From an uncultured Ruminococcus sp. (GTDB lineage: Bacteria; Bacillota; Clostridia; Oscillospirales; CAG-272): a DNA stretch of 7,651 nt. Below the pieces are notes generated by a model. That model searched no databases. It saw only the letters and a list, made by a program, of their open reading frames with translations, and was not told where the DNA came from. A program made the translations under genes and the position numbers. The DNA is taken from assembly GCA_902803255.1 (NCBI GenBank), contig CADCPG010000116.1, forward strand, positions 1 to 7,651, written 5' to 3'. Below are positions 1 to 5,869 of this stretch, in pieces (position 1 is the first letter of the stretch; every line of letters begins with the position of its first letter).

Positions 1-1505
1 ATGTTCGCGAGCGCCGACGCCGCCGTGTCAGCCGGGCCTTCGCCGACCGCGGTGATCTGACCGCCGCAGATCGCGATCTCTCTGCCGGAGCCGATCTTCA
101 GTCCCTCGTACGACGAATCGCGCGACGCCTTCGTCAGAGAAACCGACACCGTGCGGCTGCCGCCCTCGCGCATCTGCGCGATGCGGAAGTCGGTGTCTTC
201 GCTGTCGGGGACGTCCATCGCGAGCGCGAAATACCCGGCGGCGATGTCGGGCGTCTCGATGACGGTGACCTTCGAGTCCTGGATCATCGATGCCGCCTGC
301 CGCGCCGCCATGATGATGTTGCGGCTGTCGGGCAGGAGTGCGACGCGCTCGGCACCGGCCAGCTTTATGGCCTCGATGAACTCGTTCGACGAGGTGTTCA
401 TCGTCCTGCCGCCGTCGATCACGACGTCGCAGCCGAGCCCGGAGAATATCTTTTTCAGTCTGATCCCGCCGAACGGACCGTCCTCACCGTTGACGACGGC
501 CACCTTGGCGAATTTTTTCTTCTGCGCCGTCGCCTTCTTCACCGACATCCGGTCGTCGTGCTCGTTGTGCTGCAGCTGCATGTTTTCGAGCTTGAAGGTG
601 AGGAATTCGCCGTATTTTCTCGCCAGCGCGATGATCTTCTCGGGGCACTTGGTGTGCACGTGGACCCGGATCCTCGAACCGTCGCGGATGAGCGCGAGCG
701 AGTTTCCGAGCGACTCGAGCGCGGCCGAGAAGTCCCGCTCGCGCAGGTCGTGATCGTACTCCGGGCCGTTCATCAGCTGGAGTATGAACTCGAGGCAGTA
801 GCCGTCGGTGAACTCGGAGTCGGCGTCGAAGAACGACAGGTCGGCCGCGGGCTTGGGCGGCGCGGGATCGACCGCCGTGGTGTCCTGGATCTTTTCGCCC
901 CAGAGGCAGCTCAGCATGCCCTCGACGATCGCGATGTAGCCCATCGCGCCGCTGTCGACAACTCCCGCCTCCTTGAGCACGGGAAGCAGGTCGGGAGTGG
1001 TGATGAGACTCTTTTTCATCGATGCCAGATACATCGACAGAAGGTCGTCCACCGACGTACCGCGGCCCACATGGTCCCTGACGTTCTCTATGCCTTCTCT
1101 CGCGACGGTGAGCAGTGTTCCTTCCACCGGGCGCATGATCGCCGCGTAGGCGGTCCTGTAGGCCCTCACAAGGGCATCCCTGAGCTCGCCGGGGTTCACG
1201 TTCCCGCAGTGGGTGAGCTCGAGGAATATCCCCTTGAACAGCTGCGACAGTATCACTCCGGAATTGCCGCGGGCACCGAGGAGCATGCCTTCGCTGAGGC
1301 CCTTGAGGTAGGCCCCCGACTCGCGCCGCGACGGCGCGTGCCGGATGCCGTTCTCGAGGGTCAGCCGCATGTTCGTGCCGGTGTCGCCGTCGGGAACGGG
1401 GAATACGTTGAGGTCGTTTATTTCCTGTTCTCTCCGCCGCAGGTTGGCAAGCCCGCTGCGGAGCATCATTTCAAAATCGTTGCCGTTGATCTTTGTCGTC
1501 TTCAT
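1..1505 (-). CDS. fakA: FakA-type fatty acid kinase (DAK2/YloV family), C-terminus cut off
   Basis: ATP-dependent kinase that, in the known FakA/FakB system, phosphorylates a fatty acid held by a DegV-type FakB partner, giving acyl-phosphate for phospholipid synthesis. The start ATG (1505-1503) gives MKTTKINGNDFEMMLRSG, the usual opening of this family. The DhaL/DAK2 nucleotide domain covers about residues 1-200: NVFPVPDGDTGTNM (33-46) carries the Asp residues that hold Mg-ATP, followed by LLGARGNSGVILSQLF (75-90) and GVVDSGAMGY (181-190). The middle domain shows Cys237 (GYCLEF) and the pair His282/His284 (VHVHT), matching the Cys-His-His metal site known in FakA. The C-terminal domain begins near residue 310 and ends in GREIAICGGQITAVGEG close to the edge. 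501 codons are present; relatives have about 550, so about 50 residues are missing. It lies 33 bases after the transporter stop, with only a weak GGAC-like ribosome site. It is last in the visible gene row, with the DegV protein two genes upstream. Family call secure; partner and substrate inferred. Confidence 0.9.
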   Translation of the reverse strand, partial: MKTTKINGNDFEMMLRSGLANLRRREQEINDLNVFPVPDGDTGTNMRLTLENGIRHAPSRRESGAYLKGLSEGMLLGARGNSGVILSQLFKGIFLELTHCGNVNPGELRDALVRAYRTAYAAIMRPVEGTLLTVAREGIENVRDHVGRGTSVDDLLSMYLASMKKSLITTPDLLPVLKEAGVVDSGAMGYIAIVEGMLSCLWGEKIQDTTAVDPAPPKPAADLSFFDADSEFTDGYCLEFILQLMNGPEYDHDLRERDFSAALESLGNSLALIRDGSRIRVHVHTKCPEKIIALARKYGEFLTFKLENMQLQHNEHDDRMSVKKATAQKKKFAKVAVVNGEDGPFGGIRLKKIFSGLGCDVVIDGGRTMNTSSNEFIEAIKLAGAERVALLPDSRNIIMAARQAASMIQDSKVTVIETPDIAAGYFALAMDVPDSEDTDFRIAQMREGGSRTVSVSLTKASRDSSYEGLKIGSGREIAICGGQITAVGEGPADTAASALAN

Positions 1506-1514
1506 TTGTCCGGC

Positions 1515-1528
1515 GCGGGATGACCCGC
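1515..1528 (-). other. Small GC hairpin just upstream of fakA
   Basis: A perfect 5-bp inverted repeat (GCGGG, 4-base loop, CCCGC on either strand) fills much of the 33-base gap between the transporter stop and the fakA ATG. There is no T-run after it on the minus strand, so it does not look like an intrinsic terminator. It lies about 10 bases before the ATG, where a ribosome site would normally be, and could limit initiation on fakA. It may also be chance in GC-rich DNA. Confidence 0.25.
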
Positions 1529-1538
1529 CCCTTTGCAG

Positions 1539-2900
1539 TTATTTGTCCTTTTTGTCCTGTACGGCCCTGTCCTTCTTTCCCATCATCGAGACGGAGCGGG
1601 GGAGAAGGAAGCTCAGCGCGAATGCCGCGGCGGTCCCGGCGGCGGATACGAGAGTCATATAGATTATGGCGTTCGACGCGGCCTCCTCGGTGCCCTTGAG
1701 GGCGTTGAGGACGACATTCGCCCCGATGCCGGAGGCGATCCCGGAGAAGAGGCCCTGAACGGCGAAGTACATCGCCGAGTTCGAGATCCCCGTCTTCTTT
1801 TCCTCGTCAGCCGCCAGCTGCGCGGGCACCGAGTAGGCGACCGCGAAGAGCGCGCCGATGGCGAACGAGGCGAGCAGGCCGCCGACGACAGACAGCACCG
1901 TCTTCGCTCCGGGGTCGGACACCTTGTTGCCGATGAAGTACATCGACACCATGCTCGCCGTGAAGGTGAGCAGTATGTATCTGAAGGCGAAGCCGAATCC
2001 CCTGTCGCGGTTGATCTTGTTGTAGAGCAGCAGCGTCAGCGGGACGGGGGCGAACGAGCAGGCCATGACTATGATCATGTTCATGCCGACCTTCGAGAAG
2101 AACTCGTTGATCCCTCCGAGGAAGAGCTGTACGCCGAAAGTCATGAACGAGTAGACTATCATCCAGATTATGAAATCGCGGTTTTTGAAGGTGTATCTGA
2201 GCGATTTTATCAGGTTGACCGTCTTCGGCGCGTCGGGAGCGCTCTCGCCGAGCGTCGACTGCTCCTTAATCATGAAGAGCGGGATCATCATCGTCAGCGA
2301 CAGCGGCAGCACGATCAGCGCGACAGTGCGCACGTTGATGCTGTTGAGCATCGCCCTGACGACGACGTAGCCCAGGATGAAATAAAGGATGTCGCATACC
2401 GACTTGACGTTCGAGATGTACGAACGCTCCTCCTGAAGTCCTACGATCTCGGTGAAGGTGGCGTAGTAGGTGACCATCGTCAGCGTGTAGAAGGAATAGA
2501 AGACGCACAGGATGATGCCGTAATACACGGTATTGAGCATCGACGCCTCTCTCACGGGGATGACGAGGAAGAGGAGATATGCGATGACCATCGGTACGAA
2601 TCCGATCACGATAGCGGGGCGTCTGCGGCCGAAGCGCGTCTTCAGGCGGTCGGTGAAGGAGGCCATCGGGATGTCGATGATACCGTCCAGAACTTTCGCG
2701 GCAAATCCGAACGCCGTCCATACGCCGAGTACGACGAGGTCGCGGCCGATGTAGGTCTGGAAGGGAAGTACGGCTTCTCCGAAGCCGCCCACGAGCAGGG
2801 CGCTGCAGAGATACGAGGTGAACATGAGGTTGAGCATGTTGACGCCCATACCGGATGTGGCGTAAAGCGTCATCTGCCATTTCTTTGTCAGTTTATTCAT
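1539..2900 (-). CDS. MFS_2/GPH-family (MelB-like) cation-coupled symporter
   Basis: A 453-residue polytopic membrane protein, the usual length for this family (about 450), with about 12 hydrophobic segments expected. The family signature is clear: KVLDGIIDIPMASFTDRL (69-86) followed by TRFGRRRP (88-95). Asp72 and Asp76 form the helix-II D-x-x-x-D pair that binds Na+ or H+ in MelB and is conserved in animal MFSD2A; Asp84 with the Arg cluster forms the cytoplasmic loop 2-3 motif. TFTEIVGLQEERSYISNVKS (148-167) and AADEEKKTGISNSAMYFAVQ (363-382) match the conserved inter-helix stretches of MFS_2 proteins. ATG start, with AAGGA 11 bases upstream (2916-2912). The C-tail is short, charged and cytoplasmic. 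Automatic annotation would probably call it a sugar:cation symporter. Its position between a FakB-like and a FakA-like gene instead suggests a lipid-related solute such as a lysophospholipid or fatty acid. Family call firm; substrate unknown. Confidence 0.88.
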   Translation of the reverse strand: MNKLTKKWQMTLYATSGMGVNMLNLMFTSYLCSALLVGGFGEAVLPFQTYIGRDLVVLGVWTAFGFAAKVLDGIIDIPMASFTDRLKTRFGRRRPAIVIGFVPMVIAYLLFLVIPVREASMLNTVYYGIILCVFYSFYTLTMVTYYATFTEIVGLQEERSYISNVKSVCDILYFILGYVVVRAMLNSINVRTVALIVLPLSLTMMIPLFMIKEQSTLGESAPDAPKTVNLIKSLRYTFKNRDFIIWMIVYSFMTFGVQLFLGGINEFFSKVGMNMIIVMACSFAPVPLTLLLYNKINRDRGFGFAFRYILLTFTASMVSMYFIGNKVSDPGAKTVLSVVGGLLASFAIGALFAVAYSVPAQLAADEEKKTGISNSAMYFAVQGLFSGIASGIGANVVLNALKGTEEAASNAIIYMTLVSAAGTAAAFALSFLLPRSVSMMGKKDRAVQDKKDK

Positions 2901-3004
2901 TATCCGTTATATCCTTTTCTGTGGAATCGGCGCCGCGTGCCGCGCCGCAATGAGCGGAAGAGGGCGGAGTCAGGGGGTAAGAGGCGGGAGCAGGAGCGCG
3001 TTTA

Positions 3005-3027
3005 TACCGGAACGGTCGGGTCCGGTA
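3005..3027 (-). other. Inverted repeat in the degV-transporter gap
   Basis: TACCGGA and TCCGGTA form a perfect 7-bp stem around a 9-base loop, 17 bases after the DegV stop and within the 144-base gap before the transporter gene. After the stem the minus strand reads TAAACGCG, so there is no U-tract and it is not a canonical terminator. It could be a weak terminator, an RNA-processing site or a dyad operator. The rest of the gap (2901-3004) is purine-rich on the plus strand; I see no convincing promoter there. Confidence 0.35.
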
Positions 3028-3044
3028 ACGCGGCCGGAGGGGCT

Positions 3045-3977
3045 TCAGTTTTTCTTCGAGAGCTCCTCGAAGATCTTTTTCTCGGCTTCGAGTCCCTTCG
3101 ATATGGGAGAACCGACGTAATACGCCGCCATGAGACCGGGACCGATGTTTATACCGCAGGCGGGATAGACGTCGTTGATCACTACTGCCTTCGGCTTTAT
3201 GCGCTCCTCGATGAGACGCTTGTACTCCTCGGCCTGCCTGCGGCGGCAGGACTGGGCGATGAACACCGTCTGATCTTCCGGGTCCTCTATCGTCTTTTCG
3301 ATATATCCTATCATCAGTTCGTAGGCCGCCTTCGCGCCTGTCGCCTTGACAAGGACAGTCGTGAGGCCGTTCTCGTCGAACTCGCCGATCGGCTTGACGC
3401 CCGCGAGTGTGCCGAAGAAGGCCTTCGCGTGGGTGATGCGGCCCTTTTTCGCTACGAACGAGAGGTCGTCGAGCCAGCCGGACTGACGGAAGCGGTTCTT
3501 ATTGGTCTCGACCCACTCGAGGGTCTCGTCGAAGCTTCTGCCGTCCTGTGCCATCTTTGCGGCGTAGATCGCGATAAGGCCGATGCAGGGGCCGAATCTG
3601 CGGCTGTCAACGCAGCCGATCTTCGCCTCGGGATGAGCCTCGCGGACAGTCTCGGCGGCCTTGCAGAGAAAGCCGTACGAACCGCTGATGCCGGCGGAGA
3701 TGGTGATGGCTATGACGTCGCTGCCTTCCGAGACCAGCTTTTCCAGCGCGGCGGCGAATTCTTCGATGTTCGGGGGGGCGGTGGTGTAGGCTTCGGGCCG
3801 CTTCTTGAGGTCGGCGTAGAAGCTGTCGCGGTCGTATTCCTTCCATTCGACGAACGCGGGGATGTCGCCGCGGTCGGGGACGGTTAAGTGCCCGGGTATG
3901 AGGGTTATGCCGTATTTTCCGGTGTATTCGGGCGAGAGGTCGCAGGTGGTGTCTGTGAGGATTTTCAGTGGTCTCAT
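3045..3977 (-). CDS. DegV family fatty-acid-binding protein (FakB-like)
   Basis: A soluble two-domain fatty-acid-binding protein. FakB members hold a fatty acid with its carboxylate exposed for phosphorylation by FakA. Length is 310 residues, slightly above the usual ~280. Family marks in order: ILTDTTCDLS (6-15) at the N-terminus; TTAPPN (65-70), equivalent to the T-S-x-P segment; ISAGISGSYG (93-102), containing the Ser/Gly loop that contacts the carboxylate; VDSRRFGPCIGL (123-134); SGWLDDLSFVAKKGRI (166-181), the D-x-L-x-x-x-x-K-G-R-I motif; VKPIGEFD (194-201); and GINIGPGLMAAYYVG (275-289). In most FakB proteins the last motif is H-x-G-P-G; here the His is Asn277. The ATG is supported by AGGAG (3989-3985) seven bases upstream, the best ribosome site in the window. 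Downstream are the MFS_2 transporter and FakA. Family call firm. Binding of fatty acid phosphate is likely from context, but the Asn change could alter the ligand. Confidence 0.9.
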   Translation of the reverse strand: MRPLKILTDTTCDLSPEYTGKYGITLIPGHLTVPDRGDIPAFVEWKEYDRDSFYADLKKRPEAYTTAPPNIEEFAAALEKLVSEGSDVIAITISAGISGSYGFLCKAAETVREAHPEAKIGCVDSRRFGPCIGLIAIYAAKMAQDGRSFDETLEWVETNKNRFRQSGWLDDLSFVAKKGRITHAKAFFGTLAGVKPIGEFDENGLTTVLVKATGAKAAYELMIGYIEKTIEDPEDQTVFIAQSCRRRQAEEYKRLIEERIKPKAVVINDVYPACGINIGPGLMAAYYVGSPISKGLEAEKKIFEELSKKN

Positions 3978-4034
3978 TGTTACGCTCCTGATCTTTTCGT
4001 TGTTATTGTTCGCTGGATATTAAACGTATATTTT
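3978..4034 (-). promoter_or_regulatory. AT-rich leader before the degV-like gene, with AGGAG ribosome site
   Basis: The segment directly upstream of the DegV-like ATG is markedly AT-richer than the genes on both sides (on the minus strand it includes AAAATATACGTTTAATATCC and AACAATAACAACGAAAAGATC). It ends with AGGAG (3989-3985), seven bases from the start codon. Its composition, and the strong hairpin immediately before it, suggest a new transcription start for degV-transporter-fakA. I cannot pick a convincing -35/-10 pair with correct spacing, so this is a candidate leader rather than a mapped promoter. Confidence 0.35.
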
Positions 4035-4068
4035 GCGGTCTCCCGGTCATTCCCGGGGAGAGGTCCGC
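4035..4068 (-). terminator. Strong hairpin one base after the hydrolase stop; possible terminator or attenuator
   Basis: An imperfect 34-base hairpin begins one base past the TAA of the hydrolase gene. Pairing: GCGG 4035-4038 with CCGC 4065-4068 (outer stem), TCTCCC 4039-4044 with GGGAGA 4056-4061, and GG 4045-4046 with CC 4053-4054, giving 12 pairs with a 3-base and a 1-base bulge and a 6-base loop. A smaller competing hairpin (GTCCG 4063-4067 with CGGAC 4074-4078) spans the stop codon itself. On the minus strand the hairpin is followed by AAAATATA rather than a T-run, so classic intrinsic termination is doubtful. It could terminate weakly, stabilise the upstream mRNA 3' end or divide the locus into two expression blocks. 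Confidence 0.4.
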
Positions 4069-4069
4069 G

Positions 4070-5131
4070 TTAACGGACGCATTTACCGGTGAATTCCGCG
4101 ATCTCCGACTTTATCATATCGCCGCCGGCGATGAAGGCGAGCGTGTGCTCGGCGCCCGGCACGGTGACGAACCTCTTCTCCGAGGCGCATGCGAAATACA
4201 TGCTCTCGGTGTCGCTCCGAGATACGGTGCTGTCCCGCTCTCCGCGGATGAAGAGCATCGGGACGGATGCCTTCTCGAGCGCCGGCTCGGCCGTCGAGGC
4301 TATGTCGGCGTGAAGGAAGACGCGGCCTATCAGGCGGACCGCCGGAACGATGAGCCTGCGCGGCAGGTGCAGCGATCCCGCCATGCGGATCACCTGGCAT
4401 ACCGGCGACGGGAAGGGCGAGTCCGCGATTATCCCTGACACCGTGTCCGGAGTCAGCCTGTCGGCTGCGAAGGCGGCCGCCGCGGCTCCCATCGACTGCC
4501 CGTATATGCAAAGTTTCGCTCCGGGGTGCGCCTCCGCGGCCCAGTCCATCCAGCCGAGCAGGTCGTCGGCCTCCCTGATACCGAGAGAGGTGAATCTGCC
4601 GCCGCTTCCGCCGTGCGCGCGCAGGCGCGGAAAGAGCAGCGACCAGCCGTTCTCCCTGAAATAGAGAGCCTGAGGCGCCATGATGAAAGTCGGGTCAGCC
4701 CTGTATCCGTGGACAATGAGCATGATCTTCTCATGCTCCTGCGCCGCATCGGGGGATGGTATGTACAGCCCCGACAGCACGGGGCCCCTGCGCGAGCGCG
4801 CGGTGACGTTAACGCCTCCCAGCTCAGACAGCTTTCCGGCGTCGGACAAAAGTCTTACCGCGTAGGGCGCGAAATATGTCTTCGCGAGGTATTCTCTGTC
4901 GCGGCGGCGGTCCTTCGCCCTGCCGAACACGAAGAAAAAAGAAATGAGGCATGGGATGAATATGAATACGGTCCACAGCGCGGCTGCGGTCGCGAGCAGT
5001 ATGCCCGCGGCCCGCGCGGCGTCGGCAAATGTCAGCGGTCTCTCCGCGAGCGGCCGGACGGACAGGAGCCGGAACGGTCGCGCCGCCGGCGGTGACGGTC
5101 TGATAAGGAAAAAGAGAAGAAGAGGTTTCAA
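4070..5131 (-). CDS. Membrane-anchored serine alpha/beta hydrolase
   Basis: A 353-residue hydrolase resembling the bacterial COG1073-type alpha/beta hydrolases. The N-terminus (about 1-70) holds a basic, proline-rich stretch and a long hydrophobic segment (residues 41-70), predicted to anchor the protein in the membrane. The catalytic domain starts near residue 100: HGY (141-143) is the oxyanion strand, GQSMG (211-215) the nucleophile elbow with Ser213, GERDSTV (297-303) gives Asp300, and GAEHTLAF (326-333) gives His329, so the triad is complete. The start is TTG: no in-frame ATG or GTG lies nearby before the hydrophobic segment, and GAGG (5143-5140) sits eight bases upstream, overlapping the TGA of the preceding gene, which suggests translational coupling. 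In this neighbourhood a (lyso)lipase, thioesterase or acyl-ester hydrolase is plausible, but the sequence does not define the substrate; peptidase or generic esterase remain possible. Confidence 0.82.
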   Translation of the reverse strand: MKPLLLFFLIRPSPPAARPFRLLSVRPLAERPLTFADAARAAGILLATAAALWTVFIFIPCLISFFFVFGRAKDRRRDREYLAKTYFAPYAVRLLSDAGKLSELGGVNVTARSRRGPVLSGLYIPSPDAAQEHEKIMLIVHGYRADPTFIMAPQALYFRENGWSLLFPRLRAHGGSGGRFTSLGIREADDLLGWMDWAAEAHPGAKLCIYGQSMGAAAAAFAADRLTPDTVSGIIADSPFPSPVCQVIRMAGSLHLPRRLIVPAVRLIGRVFLHADIASTAEPALEKASVPMLFIRGERDSTVSRSDTESMYFACASEKRFVTVPGAEHTLAFIAGGDMIKSEIAEFTGKCVR

Positions 5132-5141
5132 AGCGCCCGCC

Positions 5142-5573
5142 TCATTTCTTTCCCGGGCCGCTGCCCGGTCTTATTCCGAGGAGGTTCCATTTCTTTCTGG
5201 CCTCCTCCTCGGCGGTGCATTTTTTCACGCCGAATGCGCACAGGTATGCAAAATGTTCGCAATTGTTGTGGAGCAGGCTGTATCCGCCCGATCCGATGCC
5301 GGCGCGAGCGGCGTCGACGGTCTCTTTCGGGCTTCTCCTCGCGCGGGCTTCGCGCCTGTCGCAGACGCCCACCTCGACGATCTTCCCGCCCGAGAAGGTG
5401 CCTATGTCGGTGACGCCGACCCGGATGGCGGATTCGTCGCGGGGACGGCCGTCGGGAGCCGGACCGAACTCGATCACTTCAGAGTCGGAGACGTAAATTC
5501 CGTAATGGAAAAAGCTGCCGACGGGTATCCGTATCATGTCGCCCTCGCGGCAGTCACCGGGGAACCATTTCAT
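5142..5573 (-). CDS. LRAT-domain protein (NlpC/P60 superfamily), putative acyltransferase
   Basis: A 143-residue soluble protein with the compact LRAT/HRASLS-type fold, in which a Cys takes an acyl chain as thioester and passes it to an acceptor. Motifs: EGDMIRI (10-16), HYGIYVSDSEVIEFGP (23-38) and LHNNCEHFAYLCAFG (101-115). His23 and Cys105 correspond to the catalytic His and nucleophile; the N-C-E-H-F block is diagnostic. The second His of the family triad (normally V-I/V-H) is replaced by Glu35. There is no signal peptide or membrane segment, unlike animal LRAT; the Gly/Pro/Lys-rich tail (132-143) looks disordered. Its ATG overlaps the carrier gene stop as ATGA, with AAAGG (5585-5581) seven bases upstream inside the carrier gene, so the two are probably translated as a coupled pair. 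A role moving an acyl group from the carrier to lipid or amine is inferred from this pairing. A hydrolase or amidase activity of the wider NlpC/P60 group is the alternative. Confidence 0.8.
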   Translation of the reverse strand: MKWFPGDCREGDMIRIPVGSFFHYGIYVSDSEVIEFGPAPDGRPRDESAIRVGVTDIGTFSGGKIVEVGVCDRREARARRSPKETVDAARAGIGSGGYSLLHNNCEHFAYLCAFGVKKCTAEEEARKKWNLLGIRPGSGPGKK

Positions 5574-5821
5574 TTCAGTGCCTTTTCGATATAGTCGACG
5601 ACGTCTCCGAGCGTCTTGAAATCCGACATTCCAACGTTCTCGAACCGGATCCCGAACATCTCCTCGATGCCTATGACGGTATACAGCATGCCGACCGAAG
5701 AGAAGCCGTAGTCGGCTATGAGCTCTTTCGATTCGTCGAGTTCGCCTTCGAGCAGGCGGCTGTCGGCGTCGGTCATGCTGAGTATTTCCTTCAGTTTGTC
5801 TTTTATTTCGGTTCTTGTCAT
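5570..5821 (-). CDS. Acyl-carrier-like protein (phosphopantetheine-binding fold)
   Basis: An 83-residue acidic, helical protein of the size and pattern of acyl carrier proteins. Helix I is about TRTEIKDKLKEILSM (2-16). The attachment loop and helix II are DYGFSSVGMLYTVIGIEEMF (37-56) followed by GI, aligning with the usual G-x-D-S-L ... V-E-L-x-x-x-L-E-E-x-F-G-I. Ser42 is the expected phosphopantetheine Ser; the residue before it is Ser41 rather than the typical Asp. The end, FKTLGDVVDYIEKALK (68-83), is the standard last helix (T-V-G-D-V-V-x-Y-I). The ATG is 48 bases past the ligase stop, with AAAGG-type purines upstream. It overlaps the LRAT-like gene by four bases. It is probably a dedicated carrier loaded by the neighbouring ligase rather than the housekeeping fatty-acid-synthesis ACP, which has canonical DSL and usually sits in a fab cluster. 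The protein could be unmodified if its motif is not recognised by a phosphopantetheinyl transferase. Confidence 0.85.
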   Translation of the reverse strand: MTRTEIKDKLKEILSMTDADSRLLEGELDESKELIADYGFSSVGMLYTVIGIEEMFGIRFENVGMSDFKTLGDVVDYIEKALK

Positions 5822-5869
5822 AGCCTTTGGTCCCTTTGCGGTGCGGTGTGTTTTCCCCGGCGGCTCAGG

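Noticed and set aside
558..1523. A 321-codon plus-strand open frame
   Set aside because: It is an in-register antisense shadow of the FakA-like gene, which has clear DAK2 motifs; the plus-strand product is a low-complexity mix of charged residues and Val/Gly.
3005..3027. Intrinsic terminator after the DegV-like gene
   Set aside because: The 7-bp stem has no T-run after it on the minus strand, so I list it only as an inverted repeat.
1533..3887. A 784-codon plus-strand open frame
   Set aside because: It is antisense and in exact codon register to the transporter and DegV-like genes, is extremely rich in Arg, Asp, Glu, Gly and Val with no recognisable domain, and is explained by absence of TTA/CTA/TCA codons on the real strand.
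3978..4034. FapR- or FabT-type operator controlling a lipid gene set
   Set aside because: I looked for the known palindromes of these lipid regulators in the gaps and found no convincing match.
5142..5573. NlpC/P60 cell-wall endopeptidase
   Set aside because: The motif order (H-Y-G-I-Y-V early, N-C-E-H-F late) is the permuted LRAT arrangement. There is no signal peptide or wall-binding domain.
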